A DNA stretch of 64,000 nucleotides from assembly GCA_040902105.1 (NCBI GenBank), contig JBBDXW010000055.1:31484-95483 (forward strand), read 5' to 3'. The stretch comes from IDS-8 sp040902105 (lineage in GTDB: Bacteria; Pseudomonadota; Gammaproteobacteria; Steroidobacterales; Woeseiaceae). A program made the translations under genes and the position numbers. Each line of letters starts with the position of its first letter. Within the stretch, counting starts at the first letter, position 1. Positions 41,321 through 49,458 of the stretch are shown piece after piece. The notes under the pieces were generated by a model, which did not search any database, was not told where the DNA came from, and saw nothing but the letters and a program-made list of their open reading frames with translations.

Positions 41321-41645
41321 AATTCGGGACACCCACCGAATTTCCCGGGTCCAGTTCGGGACATCCACCGAATCATTTCTGCACGGAAATTTTAGCTTGC
41401 GCCCGTAATCCGTTGGATGTCCTGGAAACAGGCTGGAAATCTCGACGCAAGAGTCTTGAGGATGTCCCGAAATTCTCCGCCGAAATCGACCCCCCAGAAA
41501 ATTAGTGGGTGTCCCGAAATCGCCCCGGAAAATTAGTGGGTGTCCCGAAATCGACCATCCCATCTGTTGCGGTGCAGCAATCTGCGACCCCGGCGCACCT
41601 GAGCAATTTCGGTCGAACCTTATTGTTTGATGGGTGTCCTAAATT
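41321..41645. repeat. Cluster of GGGTGTCCCGAAAT-type repeats
   Basis: Seven copies of a ~20-base motif. Two are inverted (TTCGGGACACCCACCGAATT at 41323, TTCGGGACATCCACCGAAT at 41355). Five are direct: 41412, 41459, 41498, 41528 and 41628. The pair at 41498 and 41528 share AAAATTAGTGGGTGTCCCGA. There is no open frame or transposase. Similar motifs occur singly at 4640 (GTGGGTGTCCCGGATTGG) and 42475. The 41316-41852 gap otherwise holds no gene I can support. Confidence 0.85.
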
Positions 41646-41852
41646 GCAGCTACCGGTCCGCCGTTGAGGGTGATGTGCGGCTGTATCGCCACGGGCCGGG
41701 TCGGCGAATTCTACTGTTGAATCCAGGCAGCCCGGCACGGCTCACCGTGTCCGTGCGAGTTGTCGATCTGGCTAGCCATATTTCCCCGGCCCAGTTCGTC
41801 ATCCTGCGCCATTCGCTTTCCGAACCATTCCCTATGAGTAAAGGAGATTTCC

Positions 41853-42428
41853 ATGAGATCAGCGTTATTTGCGTGTGCATTTTTTATGTCGATGGCTGGC
41901 GCCGTCCAGGCGGCCGACAACGGTATTTACGTGGGGGGTGGAGTAACCCGCACCAGCATCGATACGGGGAGTGATTTCGTCGAAGCTGCGCCTGACTTCA
42001 GCCTCGACGACGAGGACAACGGCTTCAAGGTCATTGCCGGCATGCGCCCACTCGACTGGCTCGGTTTCGAAGCCAACTACGTGGATTTCGGGAATATCGA
42101 GGTAAACAACACGGGTGCGACCCTGCCCAGTGGTCAGTTCGAGCTGACAGGTATCGATGCGTTTGCGGTCGGTTACTTATCGGCCCCGATCGTCGACATC
42201 TTCGGCAAAGTTGGGGCCATTCGCTGGGACAGTGATTCGGCGGTCACGGGCGGGGCCGGCAACCTGGACTTCAGCGACAGCGATTCCGGCACCGACTTCG
42301 CTTACGGGGCGGGTGTCCAGGCGCGTCTGGGGAGCCTCGGGGCACGCCTCGAATACGAGCGCTTCGAAGTCGACGGCACGGAAGAAGTCGCAATGATTAC
42401 GCTGGGAGTGACCTACACGTTTCTTTAG
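41853..42428 (+). CDS. Outer-membrane beta-barrel protein (OmpA/opacity-like)
   Basis: A 191-residue protein starting at ATG 41853 behind an AAAGGAG site. The signal peptide ends AGAVQAA. The mature part has alternating beta strands: GIYVGGGVTRTSI, GFKVIAGMRPLDWLGFEANY, FAYGAGVQARLGSLGARLEY, and the final AMITLGVTYTFL with the C-terminal aromatic that marks an outer-membrane barrel. About eight strands are expected. There are no OmpA peptidoglycan-binding residues. The function is probably structural or surface-related. Confidence 0.88.
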   Translation: MRSALFACAFFMSMAGAVQAADNGIYVGGGVTRTSIDTGSDFVEAAPDFSLDDEDNGFKVIAGMRPLDWLGFEANYVDFGNIEVNNTGATLPSGQFELTGIDAFAVGYLSAPIVDIFGKVGAIRWDSDSAVTGGAGNLDFSDSDSGTDFAYGAGVQARLGSLGARLEYERFEVDGTEEVAMITLGVTYTFL

Positions 42429-42440
42429 CAGGCGGCATCA

Positions 42441-42464
42441 CGGCGGGCTCTCGGGCGCCCGCCG
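42441..42464 (+). terminator. GC hairpin after the barrel gene
   Basis: CGGCGGGC and GCCCGCCG pair over an eight-base loop, 12 bases after the stop. There is no T-run, so a weak or Rho-assisted terminator is the most that can be claimed. Confidence 0.4.
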
Positions 42465-42573
42465 CGAACAATCGGTGGATGCCCCTAAGTCTTGCTAAGT
42501 CTTGATTGCCGCGCATATTGCTGCCGCCAATTTACGGGTACTCTTGAATGTTCAGCCTGTTTTGCTATCCGTA

Positions 42574-42585
42574 ACAACCGGTTGT
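42574..42585. promoter_or_regulatory. Perfect 12-bp palindrome upstream of dodecin
   Basis: ACAACCGGTTGT, within GTAACAACCGGTTGTAATC, 93 bases before the dodecin start. It could be a dimeric repressor site. No regulator is nearby to support this. Confidence 0.3.
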
Positions 42586-42677
42586 AATCTTGATTCACAT
42601 TCCTGCAGCTGTTTAGTGAAGCAGAGCCAGGCCCTTATCCAATCTGACAGGTCGCGTTTGCGACGAAGGAGCCAACA

Positions 42678-42881
42678 GTGAGCGTTGCGAAAGTATCGGA
42701 AATTACCTCCTCATCGAAGAAGAGTTTCGAGGACGCTATCCAGACAGGAATTGCGCGATTCGCCAAAACAGTGGACAAGGTGCAGGGCGCATGGGTCTCG
42801 GAACAAAAAGTCACGGTGTCCGGCAACAAAATTGACGAGTACCGGGTAACACTCAGGGTCACATTTGTGCTGAAAGACTGA
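42678..42881 (+). CDS. Dodecin
   Basis: A 67-residue flavin-binding dodecin that forms a hollow dodecamer storing riboflavin, FMN or FAD. The start is GTG 42678 with AAGGAG six bases upstream. The family pattern is complete: KVSEITSSSKKSFEDAIQTG, then the VQGAWVSEQKVTV strand with the Trp that stacks on flavin. EYRVTLRVTFVL closes the sheet. It is monocistronic, with a perfect palindrome upstream at 42574. Confidence 0.95.
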   Translation: MSVAKVSEITSSSKKSFEDAIQTGIARFAKTVDKVQGAWVSEQKVTVSGNKIDEYRVTLRVTFVLKD

Positions 42882-42931
42882 CGCCAAAGTGGCGCAGGTA
42901 CGCGGCTACAGTGAGCCGGCGCCATGTTCGA

Positions 42932-43384
42932 TCAACCGCACCCGGAACGAGCGCGCGCTTGGAATCGCCTCCGTGATCCAGACAGTGTCTGCGTCAGCAG
43001 GATCTTGCTGCATTTACCTGTTAGGCGCTGCGGACCCTCAACTTGTCCGGTCATTCCAGACCAGCAGTCCTTCAGTGCGCTGCTCAAAGAATCAGGACAC
43101 TTCCCATCGCCAGCGCCTGTTATCCCACCGTCCGGACTACAGATGACGTTACCATCACTGTCGTAAAGCTCGCTGGGGACGTCGCAGCACGACGGTGGCA
43201 CATAGAACACCACGCGGCCCCGGTAGTTGTACCTCCAGATCGACCCTGGAGGGTTGCTCTTTGGACCGGCTTCATACTGATCTATGAGCTGCGTAACAAA
43301 GGGGGGCCAATCTTCACCGGCCCTGGGGACGCATCCGATAACAGCACCAAGTAGAATGAATAACGCGAAGGGAAAACGCTGCAC
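42932..43384 (-). CDS. DUF6970-type small lipoprotein
   Basis: A 150-residue protein from GTG 43384, seven bases after a GGAG. It has a lipoprotein signal (ALFILLGAVIGC). The body shows the DUF6970 pattern: PPFVTQLIDQYE, then PPGSIWRYNYRGRVVFYVPP, then CCDVPSELYDSDGNVICSPD and GGITGAGDGKCPD. The two adjacent Cys and several further Cys suggest disulfides. The C-terminal ~35 residues after the conserved domain (QRLTGKCSKILLTQTLSGSR) look unrelated and may be read-through of a shortened gene. The function of the family is unknown. Confidence 0.7.
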   Translation of the reverse strand: MQRFPFALFILLGAVIGCVPRAGEDWPPFVTQLIDQYEAGPKSNPPGSIWRYNYRGRVVFYVPPSCCDVPSELYDSDGNVICSPDGGITGAGDGKCPDSLSSALKDCWSGMTGQVEGPQRLTGKCSKILLTQTLSGSRRRFQARARSGCG

Positions 43385-43676
43385 GAAACGACTCCTTGAC
43401 GCCTAACGAGCCTGTCCGGCAGTAGTTACGGGGGACGAGTTGGCGCGCACGAGAGTGCGATGCTTTTGTCTCGAATGCCGAAAAGTTCGTCGTAGATCAG
43501 ACTGGAGCACGTTTATATTCGATGGTTTCAAATCAAGTACCGCTCTATGGCCAGGGCACCATGGAATATACCAAGTATGATTATTCTTTCGTCTGCTATC
43601 TTGCAGACGATACGGTAGTGGCCGTACAGCAGTATCCGAACTTCTTCTGCGCACCTAGCTTGGCCATCGGCATCGC

Positions 43677-43770
43677 CTACTCATACCATATCTCGATTTC
43701 ATAACGATCGGGATCGGCAACATACGCAAACGGAAAGCCGGATGTGCGTAAGCCCATGAGTGTTAACCAT
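43677..43770 (-). pseudogene. VOC/glyoxalase gene ghost
   Basis: On the minus strand, ATG 43770 opens MVNTHGLTHIRL, a usual start of a VOC-fold protein. A frame change then leads to GFPFAYVADPDRYEIEIWYE and a TAG at 43677, the usual last strand of the same fold. About 100 residues between are missing. Only the two ends of the gene remain. Nothing else convincing is seen in 43385-43676. Confidence 0.6.
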
Positions 43771-43904
43771 TTTTTGAACCTGATTTGCACCCGTCGGTGG
43801 AGGCATCATGCCTCGTGCGACCCGCATCCTCCATGACGATTTCGTCGGGGCAGTGGCGTATGATGCGACCGGATTTACAGGTTTTCTTGTTAAAGGAGAT
43901 CGCG

Positions 43905-44408
43905 ATGTTCGGACTGACACCGTTGGGAGTGATCCATACCGCCATCAGCCTGATTGCAGTTGCCGCGGGAGTCGTCTGCTTTGTTCGTTACGGCGGGATT
44001 TCCTTGCGCAACACCACCGGCAAGTCCTACGTCATCATGACTGTGCTCACCTGCCTGACCGGATTCGGCATATTTCAGCATGGCGGTTTTGGCATACCGC
44101 ACGTGTTGGGCATTGTCACGCTTGTCGTGCTGGCGCTTGCCGTCGTTGCCGAACACACCCGTTTGTTCGGGACGGCGTCGCGCTATGTCGAGACCGTAAG
44201 CTACTCGGCCACGTTCTTTTTCCATATGATTCCCGGCGTCACCGAAACCTTTACCCGGCTGCCCGCGGGCGCTCCGTTGTTCGAAAGCCCGGATGCACCG
44301 GCATTGCAATCCACGATTGGGGTTATCTTCGTCCTGTTCATCGCGGGCAGCGCGTATCAGATGTGGCGTCTGCGTGCAGGACAACGTTCGGTCGCGATCG
44401 CTGCCTGA
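43905..44408 (+). CDS. DUF2306-like membrane protein
   Basis: A 167-residue protein from ATG 43905 with AAAGGAG seven bases upstream. Four hydrophobic helices are visible: GVIHTAISLIAVAAGVVCFV, SYVIMTVLTCLTGFGIF, GIVTLVVLALAVVAEH and STIGVIFVLFIAGSAYQMW. The arrangement resembles small DUF2306-type or predicted heme/copper-associated membrane proteins, but I cannot assign a function. The His-containing loop FFFHMIPGVTET is the most distinctive segment. Confidence 0.65.
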   Translation: MFGLTPLGVIHTAISLIAVAAGVVCFVRYGGISLRNTTGKSYVIMTVLTCLTGFGIFQHGGFGIPHVLGIVTLVVLALAVVAEHTRLFGTASRYVETVSYSATFFFHMIPGVTETFTRLPAGAPLFESPDAPALQSTIGVIFVLFIAGSAYQMWRLRAGQRSVAIAA

Positions 44409-44497
44409 GCGATACAAACGCGACCCACGAAACTTCTCCGACCGGTGCAGAGCGGCTTCAAAGAAGCGCCAACGGCGCTGCAACGTCCCTGTCGCTT

Positions 44498-44779
44498 TCA
44501 ATCCGCCGTGGGATCTTCATACGGCACATTCGTTCGCGGTGCATCTGGCGCCTGCGCGTCCAGCGACTGCCGGTATCGGATGCAGCCCCGCATGAACTCC
44601 GGCCATTCGGGAACCACAGGAAATGGATCTGTTTTGTCGGGCAGCAGTCCCCAAAGGGCAGGATGGTGCCAGCAAAGTTCGTGCCTGCTGCTGTCACGAT
44701 GCTTGCGGATGGCTTGCCGCATCTTCCTGACTTCGTTCACCAGCTCCTCGCGTGTCATCCGATCGAGGTCTTCGTCCAT
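44498..44779 (-). CDS. Conserved small hypothetical protein
   Basis: A 93-residue protein from ATG 44779. It has an acidic helical start (MDEDLDRMTREELVNEVRKM), then HRDSSRHELCWHHPALWGLL and a WPEFMRGCIRYRQSLD block. The HELCWHHP...LLP segment is a recognisable conserved pattern in proteobacterial hypothetical proteins. With several His and Cys residues it could bind metal, but this is speculation. The gene is monocistronic. Confidence 0.7.
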   Translation of the reverse strand: MDEDLDRMTREELVNEVRKMRQAIRKHRDSSRHELCWHHPALWGLLPDKTDPFPVVPEWPEFMRGCIRYRQSLDAQAPDAPRTNVPYEDPTAD

Positions 44780-44878
44780 CGCTGCTCTCCGCTGCCTGAT
44801 ACTGAGCGTGGTCACCGCACCCACGTGAACTCATGAGTTGCGTCAGAGCTCGGGGGCTCTGCCGATGTAGAGCATAAG

Positions 44879-45331
44879 TCAAACAACGGATTCAGTCAGT
44901 GCAGCACGCAGTTCCGCCGCCCGCTTCCTGAGTTCTTCCAGGGGCGCGTGCGGATAGTCCTCTTCACGAAATATCCGCGTTGGGACGCTAATCGAATACC
45001 GCGGCACCAAGTGAACGTGATAATGAGAAATGGTCTGGCCCGCGCGAAGTCCGTTGTTCTGAAACATGTTAAGGCCGACGGCCCCGAACGCGGCAATCAT
45101 CCCGTGCGCGAGTCGCTGGGCTTCCGCATACAAATCCCGCATCAGGCCTTCGTCCAGATCGAGAATCGTCTCCAGATGGCGATTTGGCACCAGCAGGGTC
45201 GCGCCTCGTTCGTACTGGGTACGATTCAGAAATGCCGAGACGGAACTGCCGCGGATCACGAAGGCACACGGTTCGGCGTCCGACAAATAATCGCAAAAGG
45301 CGCAGCCGGTACTTACCGGGATCTCGAACAC
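44879..45331 (-). CDS. HIT family nucleotide hydrolase
   Basis: A 150-residue histidine-triad protein. GTG 45331 is chosen because homologs begin just before the GCAFCDYLS segment. The longer frame overlaps the M16 gene. The active-site HxHxH triad is SHYHVHLVPRY, and the upstream GLNMFQNNGLRAGQTI is typical of the branch. HIT enzymes hydrolyse nucleoside phosphoramidates or dinucleoside polyphosphates. The partner pathway is unknown. Confidence 0.88.
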   Translation of the reverse strand: MFEIPVSTGCAFCDYLSDAEPCAFVIRGSSVSAFLNRTQYERGATLLVPNRHLETILDLDEGLMRDLYAEAQRLAHGMIAAFGAVGLNMFQNNGLRAGQTISHYHVHLVPRYSISVPTRIFREEDYPHAPLEELRKRAAELRAALTESVV

Positions 45332-45374
45332 TTCGGATTCCCTGCTACTGAATGAGTACTGGCGGACGCGCTCA

Positions 45375-47813
45375 TCACCGATCAACAACAATCGTCGCAC
45401 CGTCGATGAACGCCGGCACGACATCCAGCACATCCTGCCGAGTGATATCGCCAAGCATCCGATCGAGCGTCTCGGGCGTCAGGATATCGCCGTACCACAG
45501 CCACTGTTCGGCAAGCTTCGACGACAACTCCGCGTTGCTTTGCGCGGCACTGCGGGCGCGTCCGACGAAGTGGCGTTTCGCTTCCTCGACCTCTTCGACT
45601 GTGGGCGGTTCCTTAAGTAATCGCCGAAGTTCCGCTTTCATCAGTTTCTTCAACGCACCGAGTTTTTCAGGGTCTACACCCACGGCGAGGGTAACCCAGC
45701 CGTTCTCGCCATCGGAGCGATAGCGGCTGTCGACGTAGTACGCCAGCCCACGATTCGCGATCGCTTCCTTGCCCAGCCGGCCCTCGTAGTCGTGACTCAA
45801 TATGTACAAGAGTATCTGCCAGGCGAGCAGTTCGTCATCCGACGGTCCGGGCGCCGCCACCATATAGCCGAGTTGCGCCTGCGCAACGGGAACGTCGAGA
45901 TGCACCTCGATGTCGTTGTCTTCGATCCGGGTGCGCGTCTTGTTTCCCCCGCTCGAGGCCTCGAGGCCACCGAAGTGCCGCTCGAGGACACGGAACGTGT
46001 CTTCCGTGTCGACGTCGCCGCTGACGACGATCAGCGCCGGGTTCGCCGACGCCTGTCCTCTGCCCGTTTTCCCGTTCATGAGCTCGACGAACGTCTGTTC
46101 GAGACGCGTTTCCGGATCGGCCGACCATTCATGCCTGCCGGCGGCCCCATTCCCGGCCGCATCTAAGGCCTCGCGTACCTCACGAATCGAGCTTTGCAAC
46201 TCCTCCGGACGGAATCGCGACGACACGGATGAGAACCCGTGCACCGGATCGTTTTCTGCCGCGCTGTCGACCGTCGTTCCGCGCAGCACCACCTGCAGAT
46301 ACGCAGACGGCGATACGTCCGACGGCTGCACGATCACAGGGATGCCGCCGCGCAACGTCCGCAGCACGGGCGAAGCCACCGGCTCGGCATCCGGCGGCGC
46401 CGGCGGCCGGCTTTCCACCGCCGTCGTTGGCGATACCGTTGCAGCCTTGACGTCGGGTATTGCCGATTCGTTTTCCGGCAGGTACCAGCCGATGGTTCGC
46501 CGCTCGGGAAGCAACCAGGCGCGTGCAACGCGCTGCACATCGGCCGCAGTGACCGCTGCAACAAGCTCCGGTAACTCGAGCAGCGTGTAAAACGCCTGCA
46601 GGCCGTCGAAGAACGCAAGCTGGTGCGCCGCGTCCTCGGTCGTCGCCACGTCATAGACCAGCTGGTCCCGCACGTCGGCGATTGCTGCGGCGAGGATACC
46701 TTCGTCGGTCTGCTCGTCGCGTAACGTCGCGAGTCGCTGCTCGAGCGCCTGCTCAAGCGCCGACTCGTCCGCATCGCTCGCAATCGTGCCGCCGATGATA
46801 AAGACGTAGTCCTGCGCCGAGGGTGGGTACCAGGTCGTCACCTCGCCGGCCACACCGTCCAGAATCGAGCCTTCGTCGACCGGTGTGCCCCAGTCGTTCT
46901 GCCGGAAATTGACTCCCGAACTCGCCCCCAGAACCTCCTGCAGTACCAGGAAGGCGGGGAAATCCGCGTGATTCGCCGACGGCGCGCGATAAGCGATCAT
47001 GAAGCGCGGGGCGTCGGTATTGCCGTGCAGGCGCACGCGGCGTTCGCCTTCCTGCAGCGGCTCGACGGTACGCGGCAGCGGTGTGGCTGCCCTCCCCTCG
47101 ATGTTGCCAAACAGTTCCCCGATACGCGCGCGCACCTGTTCCCGGTCGATGTCCCCGGCAACCGCGACTACGGCATTCGCCGGTTGATAGTGTCGCTCGT
47201 AAAACGCAACGACTTCCGCATGCGTGAGATTCTCGACGTCGCTCTCCCAGCCGATCGTATTATTGCGATACGGATGTGCAAAAAACGACGCGAACATGAC
47301 CGCGTCGATCAGCATCGAGGTCGGATAGTTCTCGTACATGTGCATCTCTGCAAGCACGGCGCCACGTTCCGCTTCGATGTTCTCCGGTGATATCCGCAGG
47401 CCTGTCATGCGGTCTGCTTCAATGCGCAATAACAGATCGAGCTGCTCTTTCGGCACTGTGGCGAAGTACGTCGTCTGGTCGGTCCAGGTATAGCCGTGCC
47501 ATTCGCCGCCTATGGCGTAGATGGAACTGACGAGGCCGGTGTCCGGAAAATTCCCGGAATCGCGAAACGCCATATGTTCGAGAAAATGTGCGATTCCGGT
47601 CTGTCCGTAAGATTCGTCGCGGGCGCCGACGCGATAGAGCATTTGCACACTGGCGACCGGGAAGTTGCGATCCTCAAGAAGAATCACCGTCAAACCGTTA
47701 TCGAGCCGTTCGACCGAGGCGTTGCGCAGGTCGATTGCGGCCGAGGCGATACCGCAGCATGCAAGCATGAGCGACATTGCCGCAACGACTCCGCATATCC
47801 GCCTTTTTTTCAC
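45375..47813 (-). CDS. M16 family zinc metallopeptidase (insulinase-like, two-lobed)
   Basis: An 812-residue protein from GTG 47813, eight bases after a GGAG, opening with a signal (VVAAMSLMLACCGIASAA). The inverted zinc motif is HFLEHMAF, with the distal Glu in ERGAVLAEMHMYE. A second, inactive M16 half follows (~residues 480-812: GGIPVIVQPSD, SANPALIVVSGDVD). Such tandem M16 proteins act as periplasmic chambers for short peptides. An ATG at 47846 is an alternative start. It is divergent from the M20 peptidase gene. Confidence 0.92.
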   Translation of the reverse strand: MKKRRICGVVAAMSLMLACCGIASAAIDLRNASVERLDNGLTVILLEDRNFPVASVQMLYRVGARDESYGQTGIAHFLEHMAFRDSGNFPDTGLVSSIYAIGGEWHGYTWTDQTTYFATVPKEQLDLLLRIEADRMTGLRISPENIEAERGAVLAEMHMYENYPTSMLIDAVMFASFFAHPYRNNTIGWESDVENLTHAEVVAFYERHYQPANAVVAVAGDIDREQVRARIGELFGNIEGRAATPLPRTVEPLQEGERRVRLHGNTDAPRFMIAYRAPSANHADFPAFLVLQEVLGASSGVNFRQNDWGTPVDEGSILDGVAGEVTTWYPPSAQDYVFIIGGTIASDADESALEQALEQRLATLRDEQTDEGILAAAIADVRDQLVYDVATTEDAAHQLAFFDGLQAFYTLLELPELVAAVTAADVQRVARAWLLPERRTIGWYLPENESAIPDVKAATVSPTTAVESRPPAPPDAEPVASPVLRTLRGGIPVIVQPSDVSPSAYLQVVLRGTTVDSAAENDPVHGFSSVSSRFRPEELQSSIREVREALDAAGNGAAGRHEWSADPETRLEQTFVELMNGKTGRGQASANPALIVVSGDVDTEDTFRVLERHFGGLEASSGGNKTRTRIEDNDIEVHLDVPVAQAQLGYMVAAPGPSDDELLAWQILLYILSHDYEGRLGKEAIANRGLAYYVDSRYRSDGENGWVTLAVGVDPEKLGALKKLMKAELRRLLKEPPTVEEVEEAKRHFVGRARSAAQSNAELSSKLAEQWLWYGDILTPETLDRMLGDITRQDVLDVVPAFIDGATIVVDR

Positions 47814-47985
47814 GAGCTTCTCCGCTGTGCGGTTTCGGGCTTGCATTCTAACGACCGGAGCGCCGGCCAGTAAGGCACACCCCACCATATAAAGTGTCGT
47901 GATAACGTTAGCGCCGGACAGCGTGGACTGGGTCTGACCGAGGCCTTACACTCGAACGCCCGAAACCACTGAGGACTGACCGGCG

Positions 47986-49380
47986 ATGGAATGGATGAGG
48001 CGGACTATGGTGGCTCTTGCGGCATTCTGCCTGGCGCAGTCTGCGGTGGCGCAGGAATCCTCTCACGATGCGCTCGCAAGGGATATTCTCGCCGAGCTCA
48101 TTGCGGCCAATACCGCGCCAGGCGGCGGCAATGACATGCGGATCGCCGTCTCGGGACTGGTCGCTCGCCTCAAGAATGCCGGTTTCAGCGACGATGATAT
48201 TCACGTCATCGGCGAAACCGACAAACTCGCCAACCTCGTCGTTCGCTATCGCGGCAGCAGTGCAACATCGCGGCCGATCCTGATGATGGCACATCTTGAC
48301 GTCGTCGAGGCATTGCGCGAGGACTGGACCGTCGATCCATTTTTCATGAGCGAGAAGGACGGCTATTTCTACGGTCGGGGCACGACCGACAACAAGGCGG
48401 GCGCCGCCATCATGGTTGCAAATTTCATTCGTATGAAGCGCGAAGGTTACGAACCCGGGCGCGACCTGATCATGATGCTGACCGCCGACGAAGAAACCAC
48501 CGGCCGTGGCGCGCAATTACTGGTCAGCGAGCACAAGGAGCTTGTCGATGCGGAATTCGCGCTCAACACCGACGCCGGAATGATCATCCTGGAAGAAGAC
48601 GATCCGCGTGCGTTCATCGTGCAGACCAGCGAAAAGGTTTACGTGAGTTTCACGCTCGAAGCGACCGACCCCGGCGGCCACAGTTCGGTGCCGCGGGCCG
48701 ACAGCGCCATCTCGAGACTGTCGCGCTCGCTGGTCGATCTGCAGCAGTTTCGCTTCCCGATCGATCTGAACGAAACGTCCCGAGCGTTCTTTCGCCTGTA
48801 TGCGCCGATCGCCCCGGAAGAAGTGCAGCCGGTCATGGAAGGTCTCCTGCAGAATCCCGAGGATCCGCAGTTGTCGGCGAAACTCGTCAACTGGCCGTAT
48901 TACAACTCGCTGGCACGCACCACCTGCGTTGCGACGCAACTCGAAGGCGGCCATGCGGAGAACGCCCTGCCGCAATCGGCCAGGGCCACGGTCAACTGCC
49001 GGGTATTGCCGCAATCGTCGGCGGAGGAAGCACGCAACGTCCTGACCGCGATGGGCGCCAAGAACGGCGTGACGGTCGCGCAGATTGCGCCTGCAAAACC
49101 GAGCCCGCCGTCGCCGCTCGTGCCTTCGATTCTCGATCCGGTCGAGGAAGCGGCGAATTCGATGTGGCCCGGAATCACGCTGATCCCGGAAATGAGCACC
49201 GGCGCCACGGACGGCCTGTTCGTGCGTAACGCCGGCATTCCCGTATACGGAGTATCCGCAATTGCCGAAGACCCGAACGATTTTCGCGCGCACGGACAGG
49301 ACGAGCGCATACGCGCCGAGTCCTACTATGATGCTCTCGAGTACTGGTATCGGCTGGTGAAGGCATTGTCGCAACCCTGA
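47986..49380 (+). CDS. Exported M20 family metallopeptidase
   Basis: A 464-residue protein with a Sec signal (MVALAAFCLAQSAVAQ) and the M20 di-zinc core. Metal motifs are LMMAHLDVVEA, FYGRGTTDNKAGAAIM, MLTADEETTGRGAQ and NTDAG. A dimerisation domain (YVSFTLEATDPGGHSSVPRA) lies between. The family includes carboxypeptidases and dipeptidases. A C-terminal His lies in DFRAHGQDERI. The periplasmic location suggests peptide scavenging, together with the divergent M16 peptidase and the S9 peptidase of this window. Confidence 0.93.
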   Translation: MEWMRRTMVALAAFCLAQSAVAQESSHDALARDILAELIAANTAPGGGNDMRIAVSGLVARLKNAGFSDDDIHVIGETDKLANLVVRYRGSSATSRPILMMAHLDVVEALREDWTVDPFFMSEKDGYFYGRGTTDNKAGAAIMVANFIRMKREGYEPGRDLIMMLTADEETTGRGAQLLVSEHKELVDAEFALNTDAGMIILEEDDPRAFIVQTSEKVYVSFTLEATDPGGHSSVPRADSAISRLSRSLVDLQQFRFPIDLNETSRAFFRLYAPIAPEEVQPVMEGLLQNPEDPQLSAKLVNWPYYNSLARTTCVATQLEGGHAENALPQSARATVNCRVLPQSSAEEARNVLTAMGAKNGVTVAQIAPAKPSPPSPLVPSILDPVEEAANSMWPGITLIPEMSTGATDGLFVRNAGIPVYGVSAIAEDPNDFRAHGQDERIRAESYYDALEYWYRLVKALSQP

Positions 49381-49458
49381 TGAATGTGCGGTGCCTCCGC
49401 AACGGCCCGGAGAGTCACTGAGTTGAGTCTCTTCAAGTTGCGTCCGTGAGATGCGCAG

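Noticed and set aside
41321..41645. CRISPR array
   Set aside because: Repeat spacing is irregular (30 to 90 bases), copies are in both orientations and degenerate, and there are no cas genes.
45332..45454. N-terminal extension of the HIT protein to ATG 45454
   Set aside because: It overlaps the 3' end of the M16 gene, shows no ribosome site and is absent from the family.
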